A stretch of 64,000 nt of DNA, taken from assembly GCF_027922265.1 (NCBI RefSeq), contig NZ_BSFI01000007.1:128755-192754 (forward strand). The letters run 5' to 3'. Origin of the DNA: Hansschlegelia plantiphila (GTDB lineage Bacteria; Pseudomonadota; Alphaproteobacteria; Rhizobiales; Methylopilaceae). Below the pieces are notes generated by a model. It did not search any database. It saw only the letters and a list, made by a program, of their open reading frames with translations, and was not told where the DNA came from. Shown here in pieces: positions 57,187-64,000 of the stretch (the stretch's first letter is position 1; each line of letters begins with the position of its first letter). A program made the position numbers and the translations under genes.

Positions 57187-58211
57187 TGGGCGCGCGGGCC
57201 GTCCGGGTGATCGACTGGGTCTCGCGCGGAAGCCGGGTCGCGCTCGCGGCGTCGGTCGGCGCGGTGGCGATCGGAGCCGCGTCCGACTTCGGCTTCACCG
57301 TCCCCCTTGAGGTCGCGATCCAGCGTGGTCTGTCGCAGGTAGCGACGCCCGAGGCGCTCGACGCCAGGGCGCAGGCGGCGCTCGACGCCGACGACGTCGC
57401 GCTGGCGCGCGGGCTCGCCGATCTCGGCGCGGAGCTCGGCCGGCCTTTGCCTGCGGAGACCCTCCAGCGGCTGACCGCCGCGGAGGCGCCGGCGGCGGTC
57501 GCGTGGCGCGACGCGCGCGGCCTCGCGCATGGCTTCGCGACCGGAGAGATCGACGGCTCGGCGTCGCTCGTCGGCGCGCTGGCCGCGGACCTGACGCTGG
57601 TCGGCGACGTCCGCGACCTCGCGACCGAGGGATCGAAGATGGCGCGCGGCGAGGACCACAGCAATCTCATCCTGGGTCTCGCCGCGGCCGGCGTCGCGGC
57701 GACCGCCGCGACTTACGCGACGGCGGGCGCGGGCGCGCCGGCGCGTTTCGGCGTCTCCATCCTGAAGGCGGCCCGCAGAACAGGCGTCATGACGGCGGAA
57801 TTCGCCGCCGATCTCGGTCGCCGCATCGCGAAGACCGGAGAGACGTCCGCAATTCGCGCATCGGGCCGCGAGGCCGGCGCCGTCGAGACCCTCCTCGGCG
57901 CTTCGACCGAGCTCCGCGCGGTCGGCGGCGCGGTCGGCTCGGCGGAGACCGTGCGGTTGATGAAATATGTCCGCTCCGTCGGCGAACTTCCCGAGCTTCG
58001 CCGCTTCACCACGCGCTTCGGAACCCGAAGCCGGGCGGTCGCCGAACTCACCGGCAAAGCCAGCCTGCGCGTCTTCCGCACGACGCTGCGGGTGGGCGAG
58101 ATGTTGATGAGGCATCTGCTGGCGGCGCTGATGTGGTTCGGAGGGCTGATGCTTGGCGCGATTTCGAACATCGGCTGGCGTGGGCTGAGGTTCCTTGCCG
58201 CGAAGGTCTGA
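57186..58211 (+). CDS. Membrane-associated protein of unknown function
   Basis: 341 residues, Ala/Arg-rich, with hydrophobic stretches near residues 18-35, 155-175 and a strong one at 308-332 (LMRHLLAALMWFGGLMLGA). No known motif. The central part is alpha-helical and amphipathic. It is coupled by overlap to the Crp-like domain gene, suggesting a sensor-effector pair at the membrane. Homologues exist in Rhizobiales as hypothetical proteins, as far as I recall. Confidence 0.78.
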   Translation: MGARAVRVIDWVSRGSRVALAASVGAVAIGAASDFGFTVPLEVAIQRGLSQVATPEALDARAQAALDADDVALARGLADLGAELGRPLPAETLQRLTAAEAPAAVAWRDARGLAHGFATGEIDGSASLVGALAADLTLVGDVRDLATEGSKMARGEDHSNLILGLAAAGVAATAATYATAGAGAPARFGVSILKAARRTGVMTAEFAADLGRRIAKTGETSAIRASGREAGAVETLLGASTELRAVGGAVGSAETVRLMKYVRSVGELPELRRFTTRFGTRSRAVAELTGKASLRVFRTTLRVGEMLMRHLLAALMWFGGLMLGAISNIGWRGLRFLAAKV

Positions 58212-58317
58212 GCGCAACAATTCGTTGCGCCGGGACGGACGGTTTCAATCATCCGTTATGCTTTATTCCGCATCATTTCCAAGGATGCCCGTCGCGATGC
58301 TCCTTGGGGGACCGACT

Positions 58318-58572
58318 TTGGACGAGCCGCTTCGCGACTTCCCTACCGAGACCGCCGAAAACCCCGATCTCGTCGACGTCGAACGCGTCCACTTCGGGCA
58401 GGAGCCGGCGAACGCCAAGTTCCTCGGCGACATCTTCCGGCTCGTCCACACCATGAAGAGCGCCGTGCGGCGTCTCGGGGACAACGATTTCGGCCTGCCA
58501 GCGGCTCAACCACGTCACCGCCGAGCTGCAGGAAGGGTCATGAAGACCCGGATGCATCGCGGCGTGATGTGA
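58318..58572 (+). pseudogene. cheA: Remnant of chemotaxis kinase gene cheA
   Basis: TTG 58318 opens a reading frame matching the CheA Hpt domain: PLRDFPTETAENPDLVDV and FLGDIFRLVHTMKSA, with the phosphorylated histidine in VHTMK. About 60 codons in, similarity breaks. At 58502-58534 another frame reads RLNHVTAELQE, and at 58539-58556 the first frame reads VMKTRM. Both match the CheA kinase-core segment (LQEGVMKTRMQPIGN in intact homologues) that normally lies hundreds of residues later. The product is therefore an internally deleted, frameshifted CheA. It has no ATP-binding or CheW domain. The 106 bases before it (58212-58317) hold no other gene. Confidence 0.85.
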
Positions 58573-58623
58573 ACGAAGGCGCGCCGCCCCGGGACGGCGC
58601 CGGAATCCGGAGCTTGGGAGTTC

Positions 58624-58989
<366 letters not shown>

Positions 58990-59080
58990 GCCGGCGGCAG
59001 GATCGATCTCGCCGATGATCTCGCCAGCCCGTCCGAGCGCCGCGCTCCCGACCGCACGGTCGCAGGCGTAACCGGCGCGC

Positions 59081-59275
59081 ATTACGCGTTTCGACATCGT
59101 GTTCTGCCGCAACGTGCGGATCTATTTCGACGAGGCGACCAAGGCCGACGTCGTGGCGCGCATCGCCCGGCAGACGGCGCCGGACGCTTCCTGGCGCTTG
59201 GCGCGGCCGAGAGCCTGATCGGGCGCGCGGTTCGCGCCGCATCCCGCGCACCACTTCGTCAATCAGCCCCTCCAG
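59081..59275 (+). pseudogene. cheR: Remnant of chemotaxis methyltransferase gene cheR (C-terminal part)
   Basis: Frame one reads RFDIVFCRNVRIYFDEATKA and DVVARIARQTAPD, the AdoMet-binding core of CheR near its end. The match then shifts frame: the next frame gives GRFLALGAAESLIG, the closing CheR strand. After 59235 a third frame gives HHFVNQP, a possible tail. The first two thirds of cheR and all of cheW and cheB are missing from the 92 bases between the cheY-like stop and this point. The remainder to the ctrA terminator (59276-59341) shows nothing recognisable. Confidence 0.8.
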
Positions 59276-59341
59276 CGTGAGCCGCCGCCGCGCATGACGG
59301 TCGTCGGACGCTGCGTGCGACTTCGGCCGCCCTGAAAAAGC

Positions 59342-59375
59342 AAAAGCCCCGCGCGGCGACCGCGCAGGGCTTTTT
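59342..59375. terminator. Terminator of ctrA (bidirectional)
   Basis: AAAAGCCCCGCGCGG-N4-CGCGCAGGGCTTTTT: two stem blocks (GCCC/GGGC and GCGCG/CGCGC) around one mismatch, with A and T runs on either side. It lies 22 bases beyond ctrA's stop and would also stop transcription from the che remnant. Confidence 0.88.
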
Positions 59376-59396
59376 GTAGAGAGGCTGACGGGGCGA

Positions 59397-60101
59397 TCAG
59401 GCGACTGCGCGGGGGCCGTCGTCCTCGTTGGGCTCGCGCAGCACATAGCCGCGACCCCAGACCGTCTCGATGTAGTTCTTGCCGTTGGTGGCGTTGGCGA
59501 GCTTCTTGCGGAGCTTGCAGATGAAGACGTCGATGATCTTCAGCTCCGGCTCGTCCATGCCGCCATAGAGATGGTTGAGGAACATCTCCTTGGTGAGCGT
59601 CGAGCCCTTCCTGAGGCTCAGAAGCTCGAGCATCTGGTATTCCTTGCCCGTCAGATGCACCCGTGCGCCGCCGACCTCGACGGTCTTAGTGTCGAGATTG
59701 ACGATGAGGTCGCCGGTCGTGATGACCGATTGGGCGTGGCCCTTCGAACGGCGGACGATGGCGTGGATGCGGGCGACGAGCTCGTCCTTGTGGAACGGCT
59801 TCGTCATGTAGTCGTCGGCGCCGACTCCCAGGCCGCGAACCTTGTCCTCGATGCCTGCGAGGCCGGACAGGATCAGGATCGGAGTCTTGATCTTCGCGAC
59901 CCGAAGCGCGCGGAGCACCTCATAGCCGGACATGTCGGGCAGGTTCAGGTCGAGGAGGATGATGTCGTAGTCGTAGAGCTTACCGAGATCGATGCCCTCT
60001 TCTCCGAGTTCCGTCGTATAGACGTTGAAACTCTCGGACTTGAGCATCAATTCGATGCTTTGAGCCGTAGACCTGTCGTCTTCTATGAGAAGAACGCGCA
60101 T
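59397..60101 (-). CDS. ctrA: Cell-cycle response regulator CtrA
   Basis: OmpR-type regulator that controls cell-cycle, division and motility genes in alphaproteobacteria. 234 residues: receiver with D51 ([14 protein letters not shown]), the CtrA-specific [44 protein letters not shown] stretch in parts, and the winged helix with [32 protein letters not shown]. It is nearly identical in these blocks to other rhizobial CtrA proteins from memory. The C-terminal tail ends AVA, loosely like the Ala-rich tails used in ClpXP turnover. The upstream region carries seven GANTC sites. Confidence 0.98.
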   Translation of the reverse strand: MRVLLIEDDRSTAQSIELMLKSESFNVYTTELGEEGIDLGKLYDYDIILLDLNLPDMSGYEVLRALRVAKIKTPILILSGLAGIEDKVRGLGVGADDYMTKPFHKDELVARIHAIVRRSKGHAQSVITTGDLIVNLDTKTVEVGGARVHLTGKEYQMLELLSLRKGSTLTKEMFLNHLYGGMDEPELKIIDVFICKLRKKLANATNGKNYIETVWGRGYVLREPNEDDGPRAVA

Positions 60102-60103
60102 GC

Positions 60104-60446
60104 GATTCCTCCATCGATGCCCGCGCTACCTGCCCCGGAAGAAGCGGGCAACACGGTGAACCGATCGTTTCCAGTCCGATTCAAGCTTAGTGGCGAAAGG
60201 TTAACAGAATGTGATTCTGCGCCGCAAGCTCGTTCTGATTCATCCGCTCATTTGCCGTAACCGACTGAAATTGGACAGTTTTTCCAAAATCGCGATTTCG
60301 ACTACTTTCTTAAAGAACGAGGCTAACTGACTCTTTCGACTCAAGCTTTGGGTCGCGAGGCGGTTTCCGATCCCTTAAGGCGGCAGTCTCATAATTAAGC
60401 AGAGCGGTAAATGAAGGGTTACCCTCGGGCCGTCCGGTCAGGATTC
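60104..60446. promoter_or_regulatory. ctrA control region with seven GANTC methylation sites
   Basis: GANTC occurs at 60104, 60178, 60213, 60237, 60329, 60338 and 60442: seven in 343 bases, where roughly one is expected at this base composition. This is the CcrM target, and Caulobacter ctrA transcription is known to depend on the methylation state of such a site. The region is AT-rich and also holds CtrA-like half sites (TTAA at 60201, 60310, 60375 and 60395), though no full TTAA-N7-TTAA box. It separates ctrA from the divergent fliI remnant. Confidence 0.8.
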
Positions 60447-60453
60447 GATAAGC

Positions 60454-60745
60454 TTGTTTTCAACGGGCGCGCTGCGCGGCCTGCCGCAGACGGTGGAGGC
60501 CGCCCGCAGTCGCCAAGCGTTCGGCCGTGTCGTCGGGGTGCGCGGCCTGCTGGTCGAGGTGGCGGGCCCGCTCGGCGCGATGGCGGCGCCTATCGCCCGG
60601 GATCGCGCCGGAGGTCGACGAGGCGATCGCGCTCAATCAGCCGTTCGAGCAGTTTCTGACGCAAGGTAAGGAAGAAGCAACACGTCTCAGCGAAGGCTAT
60701 GCGCTGCTTCGTACGATCTTAAGCGTTCCGGCAACCGGACGCTAA
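60454..60745 (+). pseudogene. fliI: Internally deleted flagellar export ATPase gene fliI
   Basis: From TTG 60454 the frame reads RQAFGRVVGVRGLLVEVAGP and LGAMA, the FliI N-terminal barrel. At about 60590-60610 the match jumps frame and goes straight to the FliI C-terminus: EVDEAIALNQPFEQFLTQ followed by KEEATRLSEGYALLRTIL. An intact FliI has about 440 residues; here roughly 45 N-terminal and 45 C-terminal residues remain and the entire P-loop ATPase core is gone. fliJ follows 15 bases later. Confidence 0.85.
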
Positions 60746-60760
60746 CCGGCGTGTGTTTCC

Positions 60761-61186
60761 ATGGCTGACATGAAGTCCCGAGACACCCTCCTTCGCCTCA
60801 AGCGCTTCCAAGTCGACGAGAAGCGCCGCCAGCTCGTCCAGATCGAAACCATGATCGCCGAATTCGAGCGCATGGCGAACGACCTCGACCGCGAAATCCT
60901 GCACGAGCAGGAAAAGGCGGGCATCCACGACATCGCCCATTACGCCTATCCGACCTACGCCAAGGCCGCGATGGCCCGTCGCGACAACCTCAAGCGCTCG
61001 GCCGACGAGCTCGCCGGCCAACTGACCGACGCGCAGGACGCGCTGGCGGAAGCGTTCGAGGAGCTGAAGAAGGTCGAGCTGCTGGAAGAGCGCGACGTCG
61101 CCCGCGAGCGTGTGGCGGACGCCGCCCGCGACCAGGCCGAGATGGACCGCACCGGGCTCTCGCGCACCGAGATGCGGGTGGGCTGA
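60761..61186 (+). CDS. fliJ: Flagellar export chaperone-like protein FliJ
   Basis: 141 residues, fully alpha-helical coiled coil. KSRDTLLRLKRFQVDEKRRQ and HYAYPTYAKAAMARRDNLKRS match alphaproteobacterial FliJ. FliJ normally sits in the FliI hexamer and delivers export chaperones. The frame is intact although fliI directly upstream is destroyed. ATG 60770 is an alternative start and fits homologues better. Confidence 0.88.
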   Translation: MADMKSRDTLLRLKRFQVDEKRRQLVQIETMIAEFERMANDLDREILHEQEKAGIHDIAHYAYPTYAKAAMARRDNLKRSADELAGQLTDAQDALAEAFEELKKVELLEERDVARERVADAARDQAEMDRTGLSRTEMRVG

Positions 61187-61222
61187 TCGAGCTCCGGCCG
61201 ATTCAGGCGAACGACACGCTGT

Positions 61223-61319
61223 CCGTCATGCCCGCGTCTTCGCGGGAATCCGCGCCTTTCCTTCAATCGCCGGCTTGACGATCCAAGTCGTGGATACCCG
61301 GCTGCGCCGGGCATGACGG
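61223..61319. repeat. Dispersed intergenic element with 12-base inverted ends
   Basis: CCGTCATGCCCG (61223-61234) and CGGGCATGACGG (61308-61319) are perfect inverted ends of a 97-base element that also contains smaller hairpins (CCCGCG..CGCGGG at 61231-61246; CCCGGCTGCGCCGGG at 61298-61311). CGTCATGCCCG-ended elements of this sort are recurrent in rhizobial intergenic DNA. It separates fliJ from ychF, which converge. Confidence 0.7.
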
Positions 61320-61361
61320 CTTAGTCGGAAGCGTCGCGCGTTCGGGACATCGGCGTCCCGC

Positions 61362-62459
61362 TCAGTTCGCGAAGCGGAAGTGCAGCACGTCGCCGTCGGC
61401 GACGACGTATTCCTTGCCCTCGAGCCGCATCTTGCCGGCGTCCTTCGCGCCGTTTTCGCCCTTGAGGGCGACATAATCTGCGAAGGCGATCGTTTCCGAG
61501 CGGATGAAGCCCTTCTCGAAATCGGAATGGATGACGCCCGCGGCCGCCGGCGCCTTGGTGCCGCGCTCGATCGTCCAGGCGCGAGCCTCTTTCGGGCCGA
61601 CAGTGAAATAGGTGACCAGCCCGAGCAGCTGGTAGCCGGCGTGGATCAGCCGGTCGAGGCCGGCCTCGCGCAGGCCGAGCGCCTCCAGATATTCGGCGCG
61701 CTCCGCCGTGGGCAGAACGGCGATCTCGCTCTCGATCTTCGCTGAGATCGCGACCGCGACCGCGCCTTCCGCCTTCGCCCGCTCCATCACCTTCGCGGAA
61801 TAGGCGTTGCCCTCGACCGCCGAGCCCTCGTCGACATTCGCGACATAGAGCACGGGCTTCGAGGTCAGCAGGTTCAGCGCGTCGAAGGCGGCGCGCTCGT
61901 CGTCGGCGATCTTCGCCAGCCGCGCCGGCTTGCCGTCGCGCAGCAGCGGCAGGACCCGGTTGACGATCTCGAGCTGCTCCTTGGCTTCCTTGTCGCCGCC
62001 GCGCGCGCGCTTCTCAAGCGCGACGACGCGCTTCTCGAGGCTTTCGAGGTCGGCGATCATCAATTCGGTCTCGACGGTGTCGGCGTCGGAGAGCGGATCG
62101 ACCTTGCCCTCGACATGGGTGACGTCGTCATCCTCGAAGCAGCGCAGCACATAGGCGATGGCGTCGACCTCGCGGATATGCGCGAGGAACTGGTTGCCGA
62201 GACCTTCGCCCTTGGAGGCTCCGCGCACCAGCCCCGCGATGTCCACGAAGGTCAACCGCGTCGGGATGATCTCCTTGGAGCCGGCGATGCCTGCAAGCGT
62301 CTCCAGCCGTGGGTCCGGCACGGCGACCTCGCCGACATTCGGCTCGATCGTGCAGAACGGATAGTTCGCGGCCTGCGCGGCCGCGGTCTGGGTGAGCGCG
62401 TTGAAAAGCGTCGACTTGCCGACGTTCGGCAGGCCGACGATGCCGCATTTGAAGCCCAT
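61362..62459 (-). CDS. ychF: Redox-regulated ATPase YchF
   Basis: Obg-family P-loop protein that prefers ATP. 365 residues: Walker [10 protein letters not shown] (8-16), the substituted G4 motif expected for Ych[39 protein letters not shown] and a C-terminal TGS domain ending [19 protein letters not shown]. It binds ribosomes and influences stress responses. pth lies 60 bases upstream on the same strand. Confidence 0.97.
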   Translation of the reverse strand: MGFKCGIVGLPNVGKSTLFNALTQTAAAQAANYPFCTIEPNVGEVAVPDPRLETLAGIAGSKEIIPTRLTFVDIAGLVRGASKGEGLGNQFLAHIREVDAIAYVLRCFEDDDVTHVEGKVDPLSDADTVETELMIADLESLEKRVVALEKRARGGDKEAKEQLEIVNRVLPLLRDGKPARLAKIADDERAAFDALNLLTSKPVLYVANVDEGSAVEGNAYSAKVMERAKAEGAVAVAISAKIESEIAVLPTAERAEYLEALGLREAGLDRLIHAGYQLLGLVTYFTVGPKEARAWTIERGTKAPAAAGVIHSDFEKGFIRSETIAFADYVALKGENGAKDAGKMRLEGKEYVVADGDVLHFRFAN

Positions 62460-62519
62460 GGGGAGAGATCGCTCGTCTTGTCAGGTCAGGAGGAGGCGGC
62501 TTCTAGCACGTGGAAGGGA

Positions 62520-63110
62520 TCAAGTACGAGGGTCGCCAAACCCCGCCGCCTCCATCCGGAGGTGCGCCTTGTTCTGGAAGCTGTTGTCTTCGCCGGCCGC
62601 GAGCAGGTCGGCGCCGTCGGCCACGGCCTCGGTGAGCACGTCGACCCACTCCATCTCGCCCTTGCCGAAGTCGTTCAGCACATAGGACAGCACGGCGTCC
62701 CTGCCGGGATGGCCGATCCCCAGCCGCACCCGCTTATAGTCGTTCCCCATATGGGCGGTGATCGAGCGCAGGCCGTTGTGGCCGGCGTTGCCGCCGCCGA
62801 CTTTCACGCGCAGCTTACCCGGCGCGAGGTCGAGTTCGTCGTGCAGCACCGCGATGTCGGGAAGCGCGATCTTGAAGAAGCGGGCGGCCTCGGCGACCGA
62901 CCGGCCGCTCTCGTTCATGTAGGTGCGGGGTTTCAGCAGCAGCGTCTTCACGCCGCCGATCGCGCCTTCCGCGACGTCGCCCTGAAAGCGCGACCGCCAT
63001 GGCGCGAAGCCATGGCGGGACGCGATCCGGTCGACGGCCATGAAGCCGATGTTGTGCCGGTTCTTCTCGTATTTCGGCCCCGGATTCCCGAGGCCGACCA
63101 GGAGCAGCAT
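62520..63110 (-). CDS. pth: Peptidyl-tRNA hydrolase
   Basis: Releases peptides from peptidyl-tRNA that drops off ribosomes. 196 residues: [22 protein letters not shown] with N9 and catalytic H19, [35 protein letters not shown] and VRLGIGHPG. rplY lies 23 bases upstream, the usual rplY-pth-ychF order. Confidence 0.97.
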   Translation of the reverse strand: MLLLVGLGNPGPKYEKNRHNIGFMAVDRIASRHGFAPWRSRFQGDVAEGAIGGVKTLLLKPRTYMNESGRSVAEAARFFKIALPDIAVLHDELDLAPGKLRVKVGGGNAGHNGLRSITAHMGNDYKRVRLGIGHPGRDAVLSYVLNDFGKGEMEWVDVLTEAVADGADLLAAGEDNSFQNKAHLRMEAAGFGDPRT

Positions 63111-63133
63111 GGAAAGAGCTCCCGCCAGGCCGA

Positions 63134-63880
63134 TCAGTCGTCCTGCGACTTGCGGCTTTCGGACTTCTTGTCCTCGTCCTGCTTGGCGTCGGCGTCTTCC
63201 GCGTCCGTATCCGCAGCCTCGCCCTCGGCGCCCTCTTCGGGCTCCGCAGTCTCGCCACGGTTCTCTGCGGCGGCCTCGGCCTGCTCCTCGGCGATCTCTT
63301 CGGCGACGACGGTCGGCGCCGCGATGGTCGCGATCGTCAGTTCGTCGAGGTCGTCAGCCGCGAAGGTGACGCCCTTCGGCAGCTTCACAGAGTTGGCGTG
63401 GATGATGTCGCCGATCTGAAGACCCTTCAGGTCGACCTCGATCGCGCTCGGGATGTCGTTGACGCCAGCCTTCACATGCACTGCGTGCAGCACGACGTTG
63501 AGCACGCCGCCACGCTTCTTGATGCCGGGGCAGTCGTCTTCGTTGAGGAAGTGCACCGGCACCTCGACGTCGACGACCGAGGAGGCCGAGACGCGGAAGA
63601 AGTCGATGTGCAGCAGCGTGTCCTTGACCGGGTCGCGCTGGTAATCGCGCGGGATCGCCCGCTCCTTGCCGGAGCCGGTGTCGATCTCGAACACGGTGGT
63701 CTTGAAGCCGCCGGCGTGGAGCAGCAGAGTCAGCTCGCGCCGGTCGAGCGAGATGCCGACAGGAGCTTTCTTGCCGCCGTAGATCACAGCGGGAATCTTG
63801 CCTTCACGGCGAAGCGCGCGGGCGGCCCCCTTACCGGCCTTCTCGCGCGCCTCGGCCTTAAGAGCCTTGGTCGCGGACAT
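63134..63880 (-). CDS. rplY: 50S ribosomal protein L25/general stress protein Ctc
   Basis: Binds 5S rRNA. 248 residues from ATG 63880 with GGAGAG upstream. The L25 domain ([29 protein letters not shown]) and the TL5/CTC C-terminal beta domain ([25 protein letters not shown]) are complete. The last 55 residues are a very acidic low-complexity tail (E/A/D-rich), longer than in most homologues. Confidence 0.96.
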   Translation of the reverse strand: MSATKALKAEAREKAGKGAARALRREGKIPAVIYGGKKAPVGISLDRRELTLLLHAGGFKTTVFEIDTGSGKERAIPRDYQRDPVKDTLLHIDFFRVSASSVVDVEVPVHFLNEDDCPGIKKRGGVLNVVLHAVHVKAGVNDIPSAIEVDLKGLQIGDIIHANSVKLPKGVTFAADDLDELTIATIAAPTVVAEEIAEEQAEAAAENRGETAEPEEGAEGEAADTDAEDADAKQDEDKKSESRKSQDD

Positions 63881-63899
63881 TATGATCTCTCCGAAATTG

Positions 63900-63996
63900 A
63901 AACGGCCGCCCACCGGGGCGGCCTGCCGCAGCGAACCCCTCCAGGGGTGTGGGACGCCGCGCGCGAGGCAATAGCGGATCGCGCCCGAAAATACAA
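63900..63996 (-). promoter_or_regulatory. Putative promoter and hairpin leader of rplY
   Basis: On the minus strand TTGTAT (63996-63991), 17 bases and TATTGC (63973-63968) may be the promoter. The leader then holds two hairpins: ACCCC-TGG-AGGGGT-like near 63935-63950 and the strong GGCCGCC-N6-GGCGGCC at about 63902-63923, just before the ribosome binding site. The second could be an attenuator or autoregulatory site. Confidence 0.4.
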
Positions 63997-64000
63997 CGGA

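Noticed and set aside
60201-60400. Full CtrA box (TTAA-N7-TTAA) upstream of ctrA
   Set aside because: Several TTAA half sites occur, but none pairs at seven bases, so only half sites are reported.

Overview
The window is a 64 kb piece of core chromosome from a high-GC alphaproteobacterium, most likely order Rhizobiales (Hyphomicrobiales). The evidence is the combination of CtrA, CcrM and GapR, split b/b' ATP synthase subunits in an F0-only operon, DUF1036, DUF1244 and DUF983 proteins, an IalB-type protein, an S21-CspA neighbourhood, and an aa3 oxidase operon with Cox11 and SURF1. A Methylopila/Hansschlegelia-like genus is a guess from gene order only. I saw no tRNA or rRNA gene, insertion sequence, prophage or CRISPR array.

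Layout. 1-6.0 kb: end of ileS, lspA, a secreted protein and a paired M16 zinc protease/partner. 6.0-8.4 kb (minus): a small AT-rich putative winged-helix gene, then a gluconate permease and gluconokinase. 8.6-11.5 kb: pabB-pabA-pabC, with overlapping starts, for p-aminobenzoate/folate. 11.5-18.9 kb: an IalB-family protein divergent from the cytochrome aa3 operon ctaC-ctaD-ctaB-coxF-ctaG-ctaE-DUF983-SURF1. 19-25.3 kb: thrC, an M16 processing-peptidase homologue, a GNAT acetyltransferase and a large GGDEF/EAL membrane protein. 25.5-28.8 kb (minus): glycerate 2-kinase, DUF1036 and pyruvate kinase. 28.9-39.5 kb: N-formylglutamate amidohydrolase, DUF1244, gapR, two cell-wall proteins (DUF882 and L,D-transpeptidase), an NtrC-type regulator, an M3 oligopeptidase and a secreted protein. 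39.6-42.4 kb (minus): atpI-atpB-atpE-atpG-atpF behind a clear promoter. 42.5-53.2 kb: smc, a DsbA-like protein, a DciA-like DUF721 protein, mutY, an MFS transporter, ccrM, rnhB, a VOC protein and a radical SAM protein with an SOS-like box. 53.3-58.2 kb: small conserved genes, including cspA, rpsU, a barstar-like protein and moaB. 58.3-61.2 kb: ctrA between decayed chemotaxis and flagellar genes. 61.4-64 kb (minus): ychF, pth and rplY.

The main unusual feature is a fossil motility region. cheA is reduced to its Hpt start plus a scrap of a later domain, and only a frameshifted C-terminal piece of cheR remains. fliI has lost its whole ATPase core. Yet a cheY-like receiver gene, fliJ and ctrA between them look intact. 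The intergenic region upstream of ctrA carries seven GANTC sites, the CcrM target, and ccrM itself lies 9 kb away with two GANTC sites in its own leader. A GAAC-N7-GAAC (alphaproteobacterial LexA-type) box lies just upstream of the radical SAM gene. Starts were chosen by eye from codons, ribosome binding sites and family alignment from memory; no database search was possible.
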